Origin: Leminorella grimontii ATCC 33999 = DSM 5078
GTDB lineage: Bacteria; Pseudomonadota; Gammaproteobacteria; Enterobacterales; Enterobacteriaceae
Length of the DNA: 64,000 nt
Direction of reading: 5' to 3'
Assembly (NCBI RefSeq): GCF_000439085.1
Contig: NZ_KE392226.1
Coordinates: forward strand, 75,278-139,277
Program-made: the position numbers and the translations under genes
Notes under the pieces: model-generated
Databases searched by the model: none
What the model was told of the DNA's origin: nothing
The model's input: only the letters and a program-made list of their open reading frames with translations
Shown here: positions 28,210 to 38,928 of the stretch, piece after piece
Position numbering within the stretch: position 1 is the first letter of the stretch
How the letters are laid out: every line of letters begins with the position of its first letter

Positions 28210-28443
28210 ATGTTTACGGGAAAACCCCTCTGCCGCTTTTGCCTACAGGCAAATAAGGTCAGAAAACACGGGACGGCGCGTTCGGGGCATCAGCGCTATC
28301 TATGTACCGAGTGTCGAAGGACGTTTCAGCTGAAGTACATTTATCAGGCGTACAAGCATTATGAGGAAAAGGAGGTCGTTATGACCAGTACGGGCGGTAT
28401 GTCCGGGGGACTGCAAGACGTAACGGTAGGGTATCCCGGTTAA
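28210..28443 (+). CDS. Stand-alone IS1 InsA-like zinc-ribbon protein (second copy)
   Basis: The 77-residue protein has a Cys4 zinc ribbon, C8-x2-C11 and C32-x2-C35, with GTARSGHQRYLCTECRRTFQ very close to the zinc domain of IS1 InsA, then LKYIYQAYKHYEEKE, shared with the paralogue at 6099. A Gly/Ser/Thr-rich tail of about 20 residues replaces the InsA helix-turn-helix. It has its own GGAG ribosome binding site and lies between the terminator of autotransporter 3 and the peroxiredoxin terminator. No InsB and no IS1 ends are seen, so it appears to be a domesticated domain rather than a live element. Function unknown. Confidence 0.6.
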   Translation: MFTGKPLCRFCLQANKVRKHGTARSGHQRYLCTECRRTFQLKYIYQAYKHYEEKEVVMTSTGGMSGGLQDVTVGYPG

Positions 28444-28483
28444 GCTAATTTTTACGCCTAAACTATTATTTAGCGCAAAAGAA

Positions 28484-28512
28484 AAAGGACCACACCGAAG
28501 TGCGGTCCTTTC
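28484..28512 (-). terminator. Bidirectional terminator between zinc-ribbon gene and peroxiredoxin
   Basis: AAAGGACC / GGTCCTTT with an inner CAC/GTG extension forms a strong hairpin, flanked by A-runs on the left and T-rich sequence on the right, so it can serve both converging genes. Confidence 0.75.
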
Positions 28513-28537
28513 CAATTTGTTAACGCAGTGCTTAAAA

Positions 28538-29140
28538 TTACAGCGCAGCAGCGTTCTGAGACAGGTACTTGGCCACGCCTTCCGGAGAGTCCTTCATACC
28601 TTCTTTGCCTTTTTCCCACTGTGCAGGGCAAACTTGACCGTGCTCTTCGTGGAACTGCAGAGCGTCAACCATGCGCAGCATTTCGTCGATGTTGCGGCCC
28701 AGCGGCAGGTCGTTAACGACCTGGTGGCGAACAACGCCGTTTTTGTCAATCAGGAATGAGCCGCGCAGCGCAACGCCTGCGTCCGGATGTTCGATGCCGT
28801 AAGCTTTTTGAATTTCGCGCTTAACGTCGGCAACCATAGCGTACTTCACTTCGCCGATGCCGCCCTTGTCAACCGGGGTCTTACGCCATGCGTTGTGAAC
28901 GAACTCAGAGTCGAAAGAAACGCCGACAACTTCAACGCCGCGCTTTTTGAATTCTTCATAGCGGTGATCGAACGCGATAAGTTCAGACGGGCAAACGAAA
29001 GTGAAGTCCATTGGCCAGAAGAACAGAACGGCAGGCTTACCGTTCAGATGATTCTTGAGGTTGAAGTTGTTAACGATTTCTCCGTTACCAAGAACAGCCG
29101 CAGCGGTAAAATCAGGGGCTTGGCGAGTAACCAGAACCAT
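28538..29140 (-). CDS. tsaA: 2-Cys peroxiredoxin (AhpC/TsaA family, peroxiredoxin C)
   Basis: The 200-residue cytosolic enzyme reduces hydrogen peroxide and organic hydroperoxides. The peroxidatic cysteine is C50 in DFTFVCPSE and the resolving cysteine is C171 in GQVCPAQW, the typical 2-Cys arrangement; the GGIGEVKY segment is the oligomer-sensitivity motif. It belongs to the Prx1/TsaA branch found next to acpH-queA in Salmonella rather than to E. coli ahpC. No ahpF flavoprotein lies beside it, so electrons probably come from thioredoxin. A perfect OxyR dyad element lies about 100 bases upstream. Confidence 0.88.
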   Translation of the reverse strand: MVLVTRQAPDFTAAAVLGNGEIVNNFNLKNHLNGKPAVLFFWPMDFTFVCPSELIAFDHRYEEFKKRGVEVVGVSFDSEFVHNAWRKTPVDKGGIGEVKYAMVADVKREIQKAYGIEHPDAGVALRGSFLIDKNGVVRHQVVNDLPLGRNIDEMLRMVDALQFHEEHGQVCPAQWEKGKEGMKDSPEGVAKYLSQNAAAL

Positions 29141-29242
29141 AATAACTCTCCTGTCAAATAAGTTAATGATAATGAATGAAACGTGACGGCAAGTATAGGC
29201 AGTTGAGCGTCAGTCTTAAAGGACATCTGGCCGATTATTGAG

Positions 29243-29257
29243 ATAGTTTCCACCTAT
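29243..29257 (-). promoter_or_regulatory. Candidate OxyR half-operator upstream of peroxiredoxin
   Basis: ATAGTTTCCACCTAT matches the OxyR dyad ATAGnTnnnAnCTAT at every defined position. A second dyad at the expected 7-base spacing is not recognisable on either side, so the full four-contact operator is incomplete. Its place about 103 bases before the peroxiredoxin start suits activation by OxyR. Confidence 0.4.
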
Positions 29258-29411
29258 TAGGCCGCGTCGCTATAGCGAATAAATGGCGAGGCACAGCCTG
29301 AATGCCGCGATGCGATTACAGCTGTTAAACATACCCATAACATGTAGGGCTGTAAAGGCGTTATACGCTAATTTACTAACCCCAACAATGCGCGCGATTG
29401 CAAGGTAATGC

Positions 29412-29993
29412 CTATAGCTGACGTTTCTCCGCCATCGCCATCATTTCCGGATAGAAGCTTAAAAAGCCGGCTTCCAGCCTGTCGTAGTTTTGTTCAATGT
29501 CGCTCATACAGCGCGACAGCGCCTCAAGCTTCGGGCGGCGAACCGCCATGCCGTTGAGCGCATCGGCAACAAACGGCAGCTCGGCGTAGCGCTCAAGCCA
29601 GCGGTCTTGCCAGATGTACTGATTCAGCCGCTGAAAGCCGGGCGGCGTCAGGGCAACGAGAGGATCGATGCTGGCTTTGGCCCGCTTGATGAACGTCGGC
29701 AGCGGCGTTCTGCCGTCGACGTCTTCCCAGCGGCGCGACAAAAAGTGATCCCACAGCACGTCCAGCGCAATGGCGGAAACGCGGTAGTTGGAGCGGCTAA
29801 ACAGCGATCGCGCTTCTTTAACCGCCTCCAGGCCATCGGTGAGCCTATCGATGCGGCGGTGCAGCATGATGCCGCTGGCAATCTCCGGAGAGTAGTCCGC
29901 GTCGGGCCTTCCGCGAACGAAGTCGGCCATCAGATTGCCGAGCAGAGAGCTTTCGGCAAGCGACGCTAAATGAAGGTGTGCGAGAAAATTCAT
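29412..29993 (-). CDS. acpH: Acyl carrier protein phosphodiesterase
   Basis: AcpH removes the 4-phosphopantetheine arm from holo-ACP, giving apo-ACP. The 193-residue protein has the same length as the E. coli enzyme and the family landmarks MNFLAHLHLA, GNLMADFVRGR, GIMLHRRIDRLTD and ALDVLWDHFLSRRW; the His and Asp residues in these form the metal site of this HD-like phosphodiesterase. It is transcribed divergently from queA, as in E. coli. Confidence 0.93.
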   Translation of the reverse strand: MNFLAHLHLASLAESSLLGNLMADFVRGRPDADYSPEIASGIMLHRRIDRLTDGLEAVKEARSLFSRSNYRVSAIALDVLWDHFLSRRWEDVDGRTPLPTFIKRAKASIDPLVALTPPGFQRLNQYIWQDRWLERYAELPFVADALNGMAVRRPKLEALSRCMSDIEQNYDRLEAGFLSFYPEMMAMAEKRQL

Positions 29994-30158
29994 GGCGCAA
30001 GTATAGCCTAATGTGAGTCTGCCGTCTTGGGGGCGCCGCGCGGCTCGCCCGTTCTTGCCGAAAGCGCGGACTTTTCTCGCCTTATTTCTTGCAGCCCGCT
30101 AAGGCAGGCTCTAGACTAAGCCGCCTGTTCGTCTCTAAACGTAAATTCATAAACTGCT

Positions 30159-31223
30159 ATGCGCGTATCCGATTTTTCATTTGAACTTCCCGAGTCGTTA
30201 ATCGCCCGCTATCCTCAGGAACAGCGCAGCGCCTGCCGCCTGCTTGGCCTTAACGGCGAAAGCGGCGAGCTGTCCGACGGCGTGTTTACCGACGTGCTGG
30301 ACAAGCTTGAGGCCGGCGATCTGCTGGTGTTTAACAATACCCGCGTTATTCCTGCCCGCCTGTTTGGCCGTAAGGCCAGCGGTGGCAAAATCGAGATGCT
30401 GGTAGAGCGCGTATTGGACGACCACCGCGTGCTGGCGCACGTCCGGGCGTCTAAGGCGCCTAAGCCCGGCGCACAGCTGCTGCTGGGAGACGATGAGTCG
30501 ATTCCGGCGACGATGGTCGCGCGCCATGACGCGCTGTTCGAGGTGCGTTTTGACGACGGTCGCGACGTGCTGGCGATCCTTAACGCCGCAGGCCACATGC
30601 CGCTGCCGCCTTACATTGACCGACCGGACGAAGAGGCCGATCGGGAGCTTTATCAGACCGTCTACAGCGAAAAGCCCGGCGCGGTCGCCGCGCCGACGGC
30701 GGGGCTGCATTTCGACGAGCCGCTGCTGGAGGCGCTGCGCCAAAAGGGCGTAGAAATGGCCTTCGTCACGCTGCACGTCGGCGCAGGCACCTTTCAGCCG
30801 GTCAGGGTTGATGACGTCAAAGAGCACGTGATGCACTCGGAGTATGCCGAAGTGCCGCAGGACGTGGTTGACGCCGTGCTGGCCTGCAAAGCGCGCGGCA
30901 ATCGGGTTATCGCGGTGGGCACCACCTCGGTGCGATCTTTGGAAAGCGCCGCTCAGGCGTCGGGAGAAGGGGTGCTTCAGCCTTTCTTTAACGACACCGC
31001 CATCTTTATCTATCCGGGCTATCGTTTTCGGGTGATTGACGCGCTTATCACCAACTTTCACCTGCCAGAATCAACGCTGATTATGCTGGTGTCGGCGTTC
31101 GCCGGCTACGCCAACACCATGAAGGCCTATCGGCAGGCGGTAGAAAAGCAGTACCGCTTCTTTAGCTACGGGGATGCGATGTTTATTACGCGCAATCCGC
31201 AGGCTATTAATGAAATTCCTTAA
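30159..31223 (+). CDS. queA: S-adenosylmethionine:tRNA ribosyltransferase-isomerase
   Basis: QueA transfers and isomerises the ribosyl part of S-adenosylmethionine onto preQ1 in tRNA to give epoxyqueuosine. The 354-residue protein carries the conserved segments [56 protein letters not shown] and [17 protein letters not shown]. It is the first gene of the queA-tgt-yajC-secDF group. A weak hairpin at 31265-31284 lies in the unusually long 250-base gap to tgt. Confidence 0.96.
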   Translation: MRVSDFSFELPESLIARYPQEQRSACRLLGLNGESGELSDGVFTDVLDKLEAGDLLVFNNTRVIPARLFGRKASGGKIEMLVERVLDDHRVLAHVRASKAPKPGAQLLLGDDESIPATMVARHDALFEVRFDDGRDVLAILNAAGHMPLPPYIDRPDEEADRELYQTVYSEKPGAVAAPTAGLHFDEPLLEALRQKGVEMAFVTLHVGAGTFQPVRVDDVKEHVMHSEYAEVPQDVVDAVLACKARGNRVIAVGTTSVRSLESAAQASGEGVLQPFFNDTAIFIYPGYRFRVIDALITNFHLPESTLIMLVSAFAGYANTMKAYRQAVEKQYRFFSYGDAMFITRNPQAINEIP

Positions 31224-31264
31224 TTATCGGTATCGATAATCACTTCTTGACGGTTTAGACGCTG

Positions 31265-31290
31265 CGCCCTTATCTAAAAGGGCGTTAGCA
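31265..31290 (+). terminator. Possible terminator in the queA-tgt gap
   Basis: CGCCCTT / AAGGGCG forms a 7-bp stem with a six-base loop at 31265-31284. The following sequence is only moderately T-rich. The 248-base gap to tgt suggests that tgt also has its own promoter. Confidence 0.45.
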
Positions 31291-31471
31291 TTTCCACTGT
31301 AAGGCTATGCGTTTTTTCTTACGCAGTAATAATGAGATGACTCGCCCGTAAGGCATAAAGCGTGTAAAATCTCGCGCTTTAAGCGTGTCAGAATCTATGT
31401 CACGGAAGCGGACGATAAGCGTCATGCTTTTTATTCTTACCAGACTGTTTCTCTGGTATCGGAGGTTTTAA

Positions 31472-32605
<1,134 letters not shown>

Positions 32606-32624
32606 CAAACGAGGAATCTCATCA

Positions 32625-32957
32625 ATGAGTCTTTTTATTTCTGACGCCGTCGCTTCTGCCGGTGCGCCAGCCCAAAGCAGCCCTTACTCTCTGATTATCA
32701 TGCTGGTGGTGTTTGGTCTGATTTTCTACTTTATGATCCTGCGTCCGCAGCAAAAGCGCGCCAAAGATCATAGAAACCTGATGAGCTCTATTTCTAAAGG
32801 CGATGAAGTTCTGACCAACGGCGGCCTGGTTGGTCGCGTAACCAAAGTCTCTGACACTGGCTACATCGTTATTGCGCTCAACGACACCACCGAAGTGACC
32901 ATCAAGCGTGACTTCGTTGCCGCCGTCCTGCCTAAGGGCACGATGAAAGCGCTCTAA
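32625..32957 (+). CDS. yajC: Sec translocon accessory subunit YajC
   Basis: The 110-residue single-pass inner-membrane protein has one membrane helix (LIIMLVVFGLIFYFMIL) followed by the family motif RPQQKRAKDH and a cytosolic domain with GDEVLTNGGLVGRV. YajC joins SecDF to form the holotranslocon that supports protein export through SecYEG. A strong hairpin with a T6 run lies between yajC and secD. Confidence 0.96.
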   Translation: MSLFISDAVASAGAPAQSSPYSLIIMLVVFGLIFYFMILRPQQKRAKDHRNLMSSISKGDEVLTNGGLVGRVTKVSDTGYIVIALNDTTEVTIKRDFVAAVLPKGTMKAL

Positions 32958-32966
32958 TATTATGAA

Positions 32967-33009
32967 AGCGCTTCTCTATATCCTGTATAGACGAAGCGCT
33001 GTGTTTTTT
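32967..33009 (+). terminator. Strong hairpin with T-run between yajC and secD (attenuator candidate)
   Basis: AGCGCTTC and TCTATA pair with TATAGA and GAAGCGCT in one long, almost perfect stem (one bulged C, loop TCCTG, 32967-33000), followed by GTGTTTTTT. This is a standard intrinsic terminator, placed 24 bases before secD inside what is normally one operon. Confidence 0.7.
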
Positions 33010-33032
33010 GTCTTTCCCGAAGGGAAACTATC

Positions 33033-34883
33033 GTGTTAAACCGCTATCCTTTATGGAAGTATCTGATGCTGGTGTTCGTTATCTGCGTCGGTCTGCTGTA
33101 TGCGCTTCCTAATCTCTACGGTGAGGATCCGGCGATTCAGATCTCCGGCGCCCGCGGCGGCCAGGCCACGCAGGCTACGCTGGGCCAGGCTGAAGACGCC
33201 CTGGCCAAAGAAAAGATCGCCTTTAAATCGTCCGCTATGGAGTCAAACGGCACGCTTTTGCTGCGTTTTGACAACACTGACGTTCAGCTGCGCGCCAGAG
33301 AAGTGCTGATGGAGGCGCTGGGCGACAAGTTCGTCGTTGCGCTCAACCTCGCACCCTCAACGCCATCCTGGCTGACCGCCATCGGCGCCGAACCCATGAA
33401 GCTCGGCCTCGACCTGCGCGGCGGCGTTCACTTCCTGATGGAAGTGGATATGGAAACGGCGATGGGCAAGCTGCAGGAGCAAACGCTGGACGGCATTGAA
33501 AGCGAGCTTCAGTCGCAAAAGATCCCGTTTACGGATCTGGCAAAGGGTGAGAACGGCAGCGTAGTTGCCCGTTTCCCCGATTCCGACAGCCGCTCCAAGG
33601 CGATTGACTATCTGACGCCGCGCCATCGCGATTTGGTTTTCACCGCGGGAGCCAACAACAGCTTCTCGGCGGTCATGACCGACGAGCGCCTGAGGGAAGC
33701 GCGCGAAGACGCCATTCAGCAAAACACCACCATTTTGCGTAACCGCGTCAACCAGCTAGGGGTAGCGGAGCCGGTCGTTCAGCGTCAGGGCGCAGAGCGC
33801 ATTGTCGTTGAGCTGCCGGGCATTCAGGACACGGCCCGCGCCAAGGAAATTCTCGGCGCTACCGCGACGCTCGAATTCCGCCTGGTGAATTCCAGCATCG
33901 ACGCGGCCTCCGTACTGCGCGGCCGCGATCGCAGCAAGTCAGAAGTGAAGTACCGTCAGGACGGCTCTCCGGTCGTGCTGTACAAGAAAGTGGTGTTGAC
34001 CGGTGACCATATCACCTACGCTCAGTCCGGTATGGACCAGAACGGGCGTCCGAAGGTTGACATCACGCTGGACAGCGCCGGCGGCGACATTATGTCCAAC
34101 TTCACTAAGGACAACATTTATAAGCCTATGGCGACGCTGTTTGTCGAATATAAAGACAGCGGCAAGAAGGACGCTAACGGTAAAACCATCATGGAAAAGC
34201 ATGAAGAGGTGATTAACGTTGCGACCATTCAGGACCGCCTGGGCAACAAGTTCCAGATCACCGGCATTTCAACGCCTCAGGAAGCGCGGACGCTGTCAGA
34301 ACTGCTGCGCGCCGGCGCGCTGATTGCGCCTATCCAAATCGTTGAAGAGCGCACCATCGGTCCTTCCATGGGGCAGCAGAACATCGAACAGGGGCTGGAA
34401 GCGTGCTTCTGGGGCCTGATGGTTTCCGTTATCTTCATGCTGCTTGTTTATCGCTTCTTCGGCGTGATGGCGAGTCTGGCGCTGCTGGTGAACGTTATCC
34501 TTATCGTCGGCACTATGTCGCTGTTGCCGGGGGCAACGCTGAGCATGCCGGGGATTGCGGGTATCGTGCTGACGGTGGGCATGGCGGTGGACGCCAACGT
34601 GCTTATCAACGAGCGGATAAAAGAAGAGCTTAAAAACGGGCGCAGCGTTCAGCAGGCGATTCATGAAGGCTACAAGGGCGCATTTAGCAGTATCCTTGAC
34701 GCCAACCTGACGACGCTGATTACCGCGGCTATTCTGTACGCCGTGGGTACCGGTTCTATCAAGGGCTTTGCCATTACGCTGTCTATCGGCGTACTGACTT
34801 CCATGTTTACGGCGATCGTTGGCACCCGCGCCATCGTGAACCTGATATACGGCGGCAAACGCGTCGCTAAGCTGTCTATTTAA
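33033..34883 (+). CDS. secD: Protein translocase subunit SecD
   Basis: SecD uses the proton gradient with SecF to pull exported proteins out of SecYEG on the periplasmic side. The 616 residues give one N-terminal membrane helix, a large periplasmic part with the P1 head (motif [16 protein letters not shown] near residue 125), and five C-terminal helices from about 450 including [22 protein letters not shown], where Asp and Arg are important for proton coupling. secF follows after 10 bases. Confidence 0.97.
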   Translation: MLNRYPLWKYLMLVFVICVGLLYALPNLYGEDPAIQISGARGGQATQATLGQAEDALAKEKIAFKSSAMESNGTLLLRFDNTDVQLRAREVLMEALGDKFVVALNLAPSTPSWLTAIGAEPMKLGLDLRGGVHFLMEVDMETAMGKLQEQTLDGIESELQSQKIPFTDLAKGENGSVVARFPDSDSRSKAIDYLTPRHRDLVFTAGANNSFSAVMTDERLREAREDAIQQNTTILRNRVNQLGVAEPVVQRQGAERIVVELPGIQDTARAKEILGATATLEFRLVNSSIDAASVLRGRDRSKSEVKYRQDGSPVVLYKKVVLTGDHITYAQSGMDQNGRPKVDITLDSAGGDIMSNFTKDNIYKPMATLFVEYKDSGKKDANGKTIMEKHEEVINVATIQDRLGNKFQITGISTPQEARTLSELLRAGALIAPIQIVEERTIGPSMGQQNIEQGLEACFWGLMVSVIFMLLVYRFFGVMASLALLVNVILIVGTMSLLPGATLSMPGIAGIVLTVGMAVDANVLINERIKEELKNGRSVQQAIHEGYKGAFSSILDANLTTLITAAILYAVGTGSIKGFAITLSIGVLTSMFTAIVGTRAIVNLIYGGKRVAKLSI

Positions 34884-34893
34884 GGAGTCTGTT

Positions 34894-35862
34894 GTGGCAG
34901 AGGAATATAAAGTAGAGCAGCTTAACCACGGACGCAGGGTGTATGACTTCCTGCGCGTGGGGAACGCCGCTTTTGTTGTTTCAATGATTTTGGTTGTCGC
35001 TTCGTTTGTCATTATGGGCATGAAGGGCTTCAACTGGGGGCTGGACTTTACCGGCGGTACGGTGGTTGAAGTTAAGCTGACCCATCCGATAGATCTGGAA
35101 AAGGTCCGTAACGAGCTGAACGCCCAAGGGTTTAAAGACCCGATCGTTCAGAACTTCGGCAGCAGTCGCGACGTCATGATCCGCATGGCGCCGATTGCAG
35201 GAATGAACAGCGAAGCGCTGAGCAATAAGATCCTCGATGCGGTGCACAAAAATGCGGACGAAGGCGCGACCATCAAGCGCATTGAGTTCGTAGGCCCGAG
35301 CGTCGGCGCGGAGCTTGCTCAGTCAGGGCTGATGGCCATCATCGTCTGTTTGCTGTGTATCCTGGTGTACGTCGGGGTGCGCTTCGAATGGCGTCTGGCG
35401 ACCGGCGCGGTGTTTGCGCTGGCGCACGACGTGGTGATCACGCTAGGCATCATTTCGTTCTTCCAGCGCGAAGTGGATCTGACCATCGTGGCGTCCATGC
35501 TGTCGATCATCGGCTACTCGCTCAACGATACCATCGTTGTATTTGACCGGATGCGCGAAAACTTCCGCAAAATCCGTCGCGGTACGCCGTACGAAATCAT
35601 GAACGTCTCGCTGACGCAGACCCTGAGCCGTACGCTGATGACTTCGGGTACTACGCTCTTGGCGGTGCTGTGCCTGCTGTTCTTCGGCGGCGAAATGCTT
35701 AAGGGCTTCTCGGAGTCTCTGGCTATCGGCATCCTGCTGGGCACCGCGTCTTCTATCTGGGTTGCTGCCTTTATGGCGCTGAAGCTTGGCGTAAAGCGTG
35801 AACACATGCTGCCGACCAAGGTAGAAAAAGAGGGGGCGGATCAGCCTTCTCTGCTGCCGTAA
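34894..35862 (+). CDS. secF: Protein translocase subunit SecF
   Basis: The 322-residue partner of SecD has a first membrane helix, the periplasmic signature [15 protein letters not shown] and five further membrane helices with [20 protein letters not shown]. SecD and SecF together look like an RND pump. It has a GTG start with a GGAG box, and its message ends at a clear terminator. Confidence 0.97.
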   Translation: MAEEYKVEQLNHGRRVYDFLRVGNAAFVVSMILVVASFVIMGMKGFNWGLDFTGGTVVEVKLTHPIDLEKVRNELNAQGFKDPIVQNFGSSRDVMIRMAPIAGMNSEALSNKILDAVHKNADEGATIKRIEFVGPSVGAELAQSGLMAIIVCLLCILVYVGVRFEWRLATGAVFALAHDVVITLGIISFFQREVDLTIVASMLSIIGYSLNDTIVVFDRMRENFRKIRRGTPYEIMNVSLTQTLSRTLMTSGTTLLAVLCLLFFGGEMLKGFSESLAIGILLGTASSIWVAAFMALKLGVKREHMLPTKVEKEGADQPSLLP

Positions 35863-35885
35863 CCCAAACGGATTTTCTCTGGTTT

Positions 35886-35926
35886 AAAACGCCCTTGGCC
35901 CTGCGGTCGAGGGCGTTTTCTTTTTG
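35886..35926 (+). terminator. Terminator of yajC-secDF
   Basis: AAAACGCCCT / AGGGCGTTTT is a perfect 10-bp stem with a 14-base loop, followed by CTTTTT. The A-run on the other side allows use by the converging ynaI gene as well. Confidence 0.85.
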
Positions 35927-35940
35927 TATGCGGTCGGACG

Positions 35941-36990
35941 TTATTTTACCGGCGCTTCCCGTTGGGGCGGCGGGAGCCCGCCGCTCTCCTGCACGTACAG
36001 CGTCTGGCTGGGAAACGCAAAGTCTGCCCCGTGGCGATGAACGATTTCAATAATCTTCAAAAATACGCTCTGTTGAATCTCCAGCCATTCGGCCCACGCG
36101 GTCGTGCGGGTGAAGCAGTAAACCATGATGTTAAGGGAAGAATCGCCAAAGCCGTTGAAATAGACCAGCAGCGCCCTGTTCTTATCGATATCTTCGCTGG
36201 ATTTCAGCATGGCGCGAACTTCGTCGCTGATGACCGCAATCTTGTCGGCATCTTCGTAGCGCAGGCCGATTACGGTATTGATCCGGCGGTTCGTCATGCG
36301 CCCCGGATTTTCTACGCTGATAGCGGCGAAGATAGAGTTGGGGATGTAAAGCGGTCGCTGATCGAAGGTCATGATTTTAGTCGTGCGCCAACCGATTTCC
36401 GCCACCGTACCCTCAATGTTGCGATCCGGCGAACGGATCCAGTCGCCGATGTTAAACGGGCGATCGAAGTACAGCATAATGCCGGAAAAGAAGTTGCTCA
36501 GGATATCCTTACCGGCCATACCGATGGCGATGCCGCCTATGCCGCCGAAGGTCAGCAGGCCGGAAAGGCTCATGCCGAAGTGCTCGCCGTAGAGCAGTAT
36601 GATGACCACAATCAGCGTAATTTTCAGCACGCGGGAAATCATGCGGGCGCTGGTAACGTCGCTGCCTTTGTCGATCTGATTTTTTTCCAGACGGTTGATC
36701 GTTAAAAACAGCTTATGCAGCAAGATGGCGGCGATGAGCGATACGCTCGCCAGGTTAACCGCCGATGGCGTGATAAAGGTGAGATGGAAACGGGAAATCG
36801 CATCGTCGACGTAGCTGCCCAGAATGATAATGATCGTCGACCAGAGCAAGAACTGAATGGCGTGGACAAGAAAACCGCGTTTGAATTTTCGGTGGCTGCG
36901 TCCATAAATCCTCATTCCAAGCAGGAACAGGAAGCAGGCGAGCAGCACCACCAGGCTTAATACGTTATCAGTTAAAAATTCGCGATTCAT
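35941..36990 (-). CDS. ynaI: Low-conductance mechanosensitive channel YnaI (MscS family)
   Basis: The 349-residue protein aligns closely with E. coli YnaI, including [19 protein letters not shown], the pore helix [40 protein letters not shown], and [16 protein letters not shown]. It has four extra helices compared with MscS and opens under membrane tension to release solutes. The ATG at 36990 is chosen because it matches the E. coli N-terminus and follows a GGGGA box; a longer frame up to 37170 is probably untranslated. Its place between secF and the biotin genes is unlike E. coli. Confidence 0.93.
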   Translation of the reverse strand: MNREFLTDNVLSLVVLLACFLFLLGMRIYGRSHRKFKRGFLVHAIQFLLWSTIIIILGSYVDDAISRFHLTFITPSAVNLASVSLIAAILLHKLFLTINRLEKNQIDKGSDVTSARMISRVLKITLIVVIILLYGEHFGMSLSGLLTFGGIGGIAIGMAGKDILSNFFSGIMLYFDRPFNIGDWIRSPDRNIEGTVAEIGWRTTKIMTFDQRPLYIPNSIFAAISVENPGRMTNRRINTVIGLRYEDADKIAVISDEVRAMLKSSEDIDKNRALLVYFNGFGDSSLNIMVYCFTRTTAWAEWLEIQQSVFLKIIEIVHRHGADFAFPSQTLYVQESGGLPPPQREAPVK

Positions 36991-37054
36991 GATGGGCAAT
37001 CCCCTGACGTTTGGCTGCCCTCTTGTAACCGATCTCGCTTTGCGGTGCAACGCT

Positions 37055-37759
37055 TTACCGGTTATTTGATAAAACGCCTGGTGGATAGAGTAAGTCCAAT
37101 CGAATAAAGCGCGCCAAGTTAGCCTGATACGGTTCGGCCAGATAGGGAATATCGCCGACCATCGGCGCATTGAGGCGCTGCTTCAGCGTTTCCAGATAGG
37201 CCGCTTCCTGATGCGGATTGGGCGCGGTTCGGTTGGCAATCCAGCCGGCGAGCGGTAATCCTGCGCCAAGCACGGCCTGCTGGGTGAGCAGCGCGTGGTT
37301 GATACAGCCAAGCCTCATGTTGACGACCAGAATCACGCCAAGCCCTTCTTGAATGACCCAGTCTGACAGGCACTCCCGCGAGTTAAGCGGTGTGAACCAG
37401 CCTCCCGCGCCTTCGACGACGACGGCATCGTAACGCGATGCCAGCCGCGATAGCCCTGACGAGAGCTGACCAAGCTCGATTTCCCTTTCCTCCAGCTCGG
37501 CGGCGAGGTGCGGCGACGTTGCCTCTTTGAAAAGCAGCGGGTTGACCTCCTCATAGCGCAGGCGAGGGCTGGCGTTTTGCCAAAGCCTGACGCCGTCGTC
37601 GTTTCTTAACCCGCCGTCAGTGGGATAGGCGCCCGAAGCAACCGGCTTGTAGCCGACGGCGCGATATCCTTCTTTCACGCACGCCTGAAGCAGGGCGCAG
37701 GCGGCGACCGTTTTTCCCGCATCGGTGTCCGTGGCGGTGATAAACCAGCGTAGCGACAT
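37055..37759 (-). CDS. bioD: Dethiobiotin synthetase
   Basis: BioD closes the ureido ring of dethiobiotin from 7,8-diaminopelargonate, CO2 and ATP. The 234-residue P-loop protein has [17 protein letters not shown] at the N-terminus (ATP binding), [21 protein letters not shown] and [10 protein letters not shown]. It starts nine bases after bioB on the same strand, so the two are co-transcribed; bioF and bioC, which lie between bioB and bioD in E. coli, are missing with no remnant. The C-terminus is slightly longer than that of E. coli BioD. Confidence 0.95.
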   Translation of the reverse strand: MSLRWFITATDTDAGKTVAACALLQACVKEGYRAVGYKPVASGAYPTDGGLRNDDGVRLWQNASPRLRYEEVNPLLFKEATSPHLAAELEEREIELGQLSSGLSRLASRYDAVVVEGAGGWFTPLNSRECLSDWVIQEGLGVILVVNMRLGCINHALLTQQAVLGAGLPLAGWIANRTAPNPHQEAAYLETLKQRLNAPMVGDIPYLAEPYQANLARFIRLDLLYPPGVLSNNR

Positions 37760-37768
37760 GCTCTTTCC

Positions 37769-38809
37769 TCAGCGCGCGGCGTTGTAGTAAAGCTCGGTAT
37801 CGGCCTCTTTTTGCCGAGCCGCCAGGCGATGAAGCCGCTCGTCTTCTTCTCGTTTGACGTCTCCCCGCTCCGTTTCCAGCCCCAGTTTTTCCAGCAGCGC
37901 CAGATCGCGATTTTTTTCCGGATTGGGCGTGGTTAACAGCCGGCAGCCGTAAAAAATCGAATTGGCGCCCGCCATAAAGCACATGGCCTGAGTTTGTTCG
38001 CTCATCTGCTCTCTGCCGGCGGAAAGCCGAACGTAGGAGGTGGGCATCATAATGCGGGCGGCGGCGACGGTACGGATAAAGTCGAAGGGATCGATATCCG
38101 GGCCGTTTTCCAACGGCGTTCCCGCGACGCTGACCAGCATGTTGATCGGGACGCTGTGCGGCGGTTCGGGCAGGTTGGCCAGCTCAACCAGCAGTGCGGC
38201 CCTGTCGCTAACGGACTCTCCCAGCCCGACGATACCGCCGCTGCACACCTTCATTCCCGCCTCGCGCACGTGCTCCAGCGTATCCAATCGTTCCTGATAG
38301 CTGCGGGTAGTGATGATGTGCGGATAGAAGTCGCGGGAGGTGTCCAGATTATGGTTGTAGTAGTCCAGCCCGGCCTGCGCCAGCCGCTGGGCCTGATGGG
38401 CGCTTAACATGCCCAGCGTCATGCAGCTCTCAAGCCCCAGCGCCTTTACGCCGGTAATAATGCGCTCAAGGTGCGGCAAATCGCGATCCTTCGGGTTTTT
38501 CCAGGCTGCTCCCATGCAAAAGCGGCTTGCTCCGGCCTCTTTGGCGCGGCGGGCTTCCGCCAGCACCGTCTCGATGTCCATCAGCGGCTCACCGGCAACG
38601 CCGGTGTGGTAGCGGGCGCTCTGCGGGCAGTATTTACAGTCCTCCGGGCAGTTGCCGGTTTTAATCGACAGCAGCGTGCTGAGCTGAATGCGCTTAGGGT
38701 TAAAGTGCTCGCGATGTACGGTCTGCGCGCGAAACAGCAGCTCCAGCAGGGGCTCGTTGAATAGCTTAAGGGCGGATCCTTGCGTCCAGCGAACGGGTGA
38801 AGTCGTCAT
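37769..38809 (-). CDS. bioB: Biotin synthase
   Basis: BioB is the radical-SAM enzyme that inserts sulfur into dethiobiotin. The 346 residues equal the E. coli length and include the cluster motif [14 protein letters not shown] (the CxxxCxxC that binds the 4Fe-4S cluster), [29 protein letters not shown] and [12 protein letters not shown] with the Arg that ligates the 2Fe-2S cluster. The ATG at 38809 is chosen over an upstream TTG. Its promoter overlaps the BirA operator shared with divergent bioA. Confidence 0.97.
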   Translation of the reverse strand: MTTSPVRWTQGSALKLFNEPLLELLFRAQTVHREHFNPKRIQLSTLLSIKTGNCPEDCKYCPQSARYHTGVAGEPLMDIETVLAEARRAKEAGASRFCMGAAWKNPKDRDLPHLERIITGVKALGLESCMTLGMLSAHQAQRLAQAGLDYYNHNLDTSRDFYPHIITTRSYQERLDTLEHVREAGMKVCSGGIVGLGESVSDRAALLVELANLPEPPHSVPINMLVSVAGTPLENGPDIDPFDFIRTVAAARIMMPTSYVRLSAGREQMSEQTQAMCFMAGANSIFYGCRLLTTPNPEKNRDLALLEKLGLETERGDVKREEDERLHRLAARQKEADTELYYNAAR

Positions 38810-38860
38810 GTTTTCTGTTTTTCTCAATCGATAAAAAGGATTGGTTTTGAGAAAATGTAA

Positions 38861-38894
38861 TTGTAAACTAAATTTATGTCAAATTGGTTTACAT
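38861..38894. promoter_or_regulatory. BirA operator (bioO) between bioB and bioA
   Basis: TTGTAAACT at 38861-38869 and GGTTTACAT at 38886-38894, separated by 16 bases, form the inverted repeat recognised by biotinyl-AMP-bound BirA in E. coli (TTGTAAACC ... GGTTTACAA). It lies in the divergent bioB/bioA promoter region, so both transcripts, and with bioA also yigM, should be repressed when biotin is plentiful. Confidence 0.9.
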
Positions 38895-38928
38895 ATGATT
38901 TTTACATGCGATTTTGATGATAAATACC

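Noticed and set aside
29221-29280. Complete four-contact OxyR operator
   Set aside because: Only one dyad (29243-29257) fits; neither neighbour at seven bases spacing matches the second dyad.
36991-37170. N-terminal extension of ynaI by 60 residues
   Set aside because: The extension has no similarity to YnaI, is rich in Arg and Trp, and the internal ATG at 36990 matches the known N-terminus.
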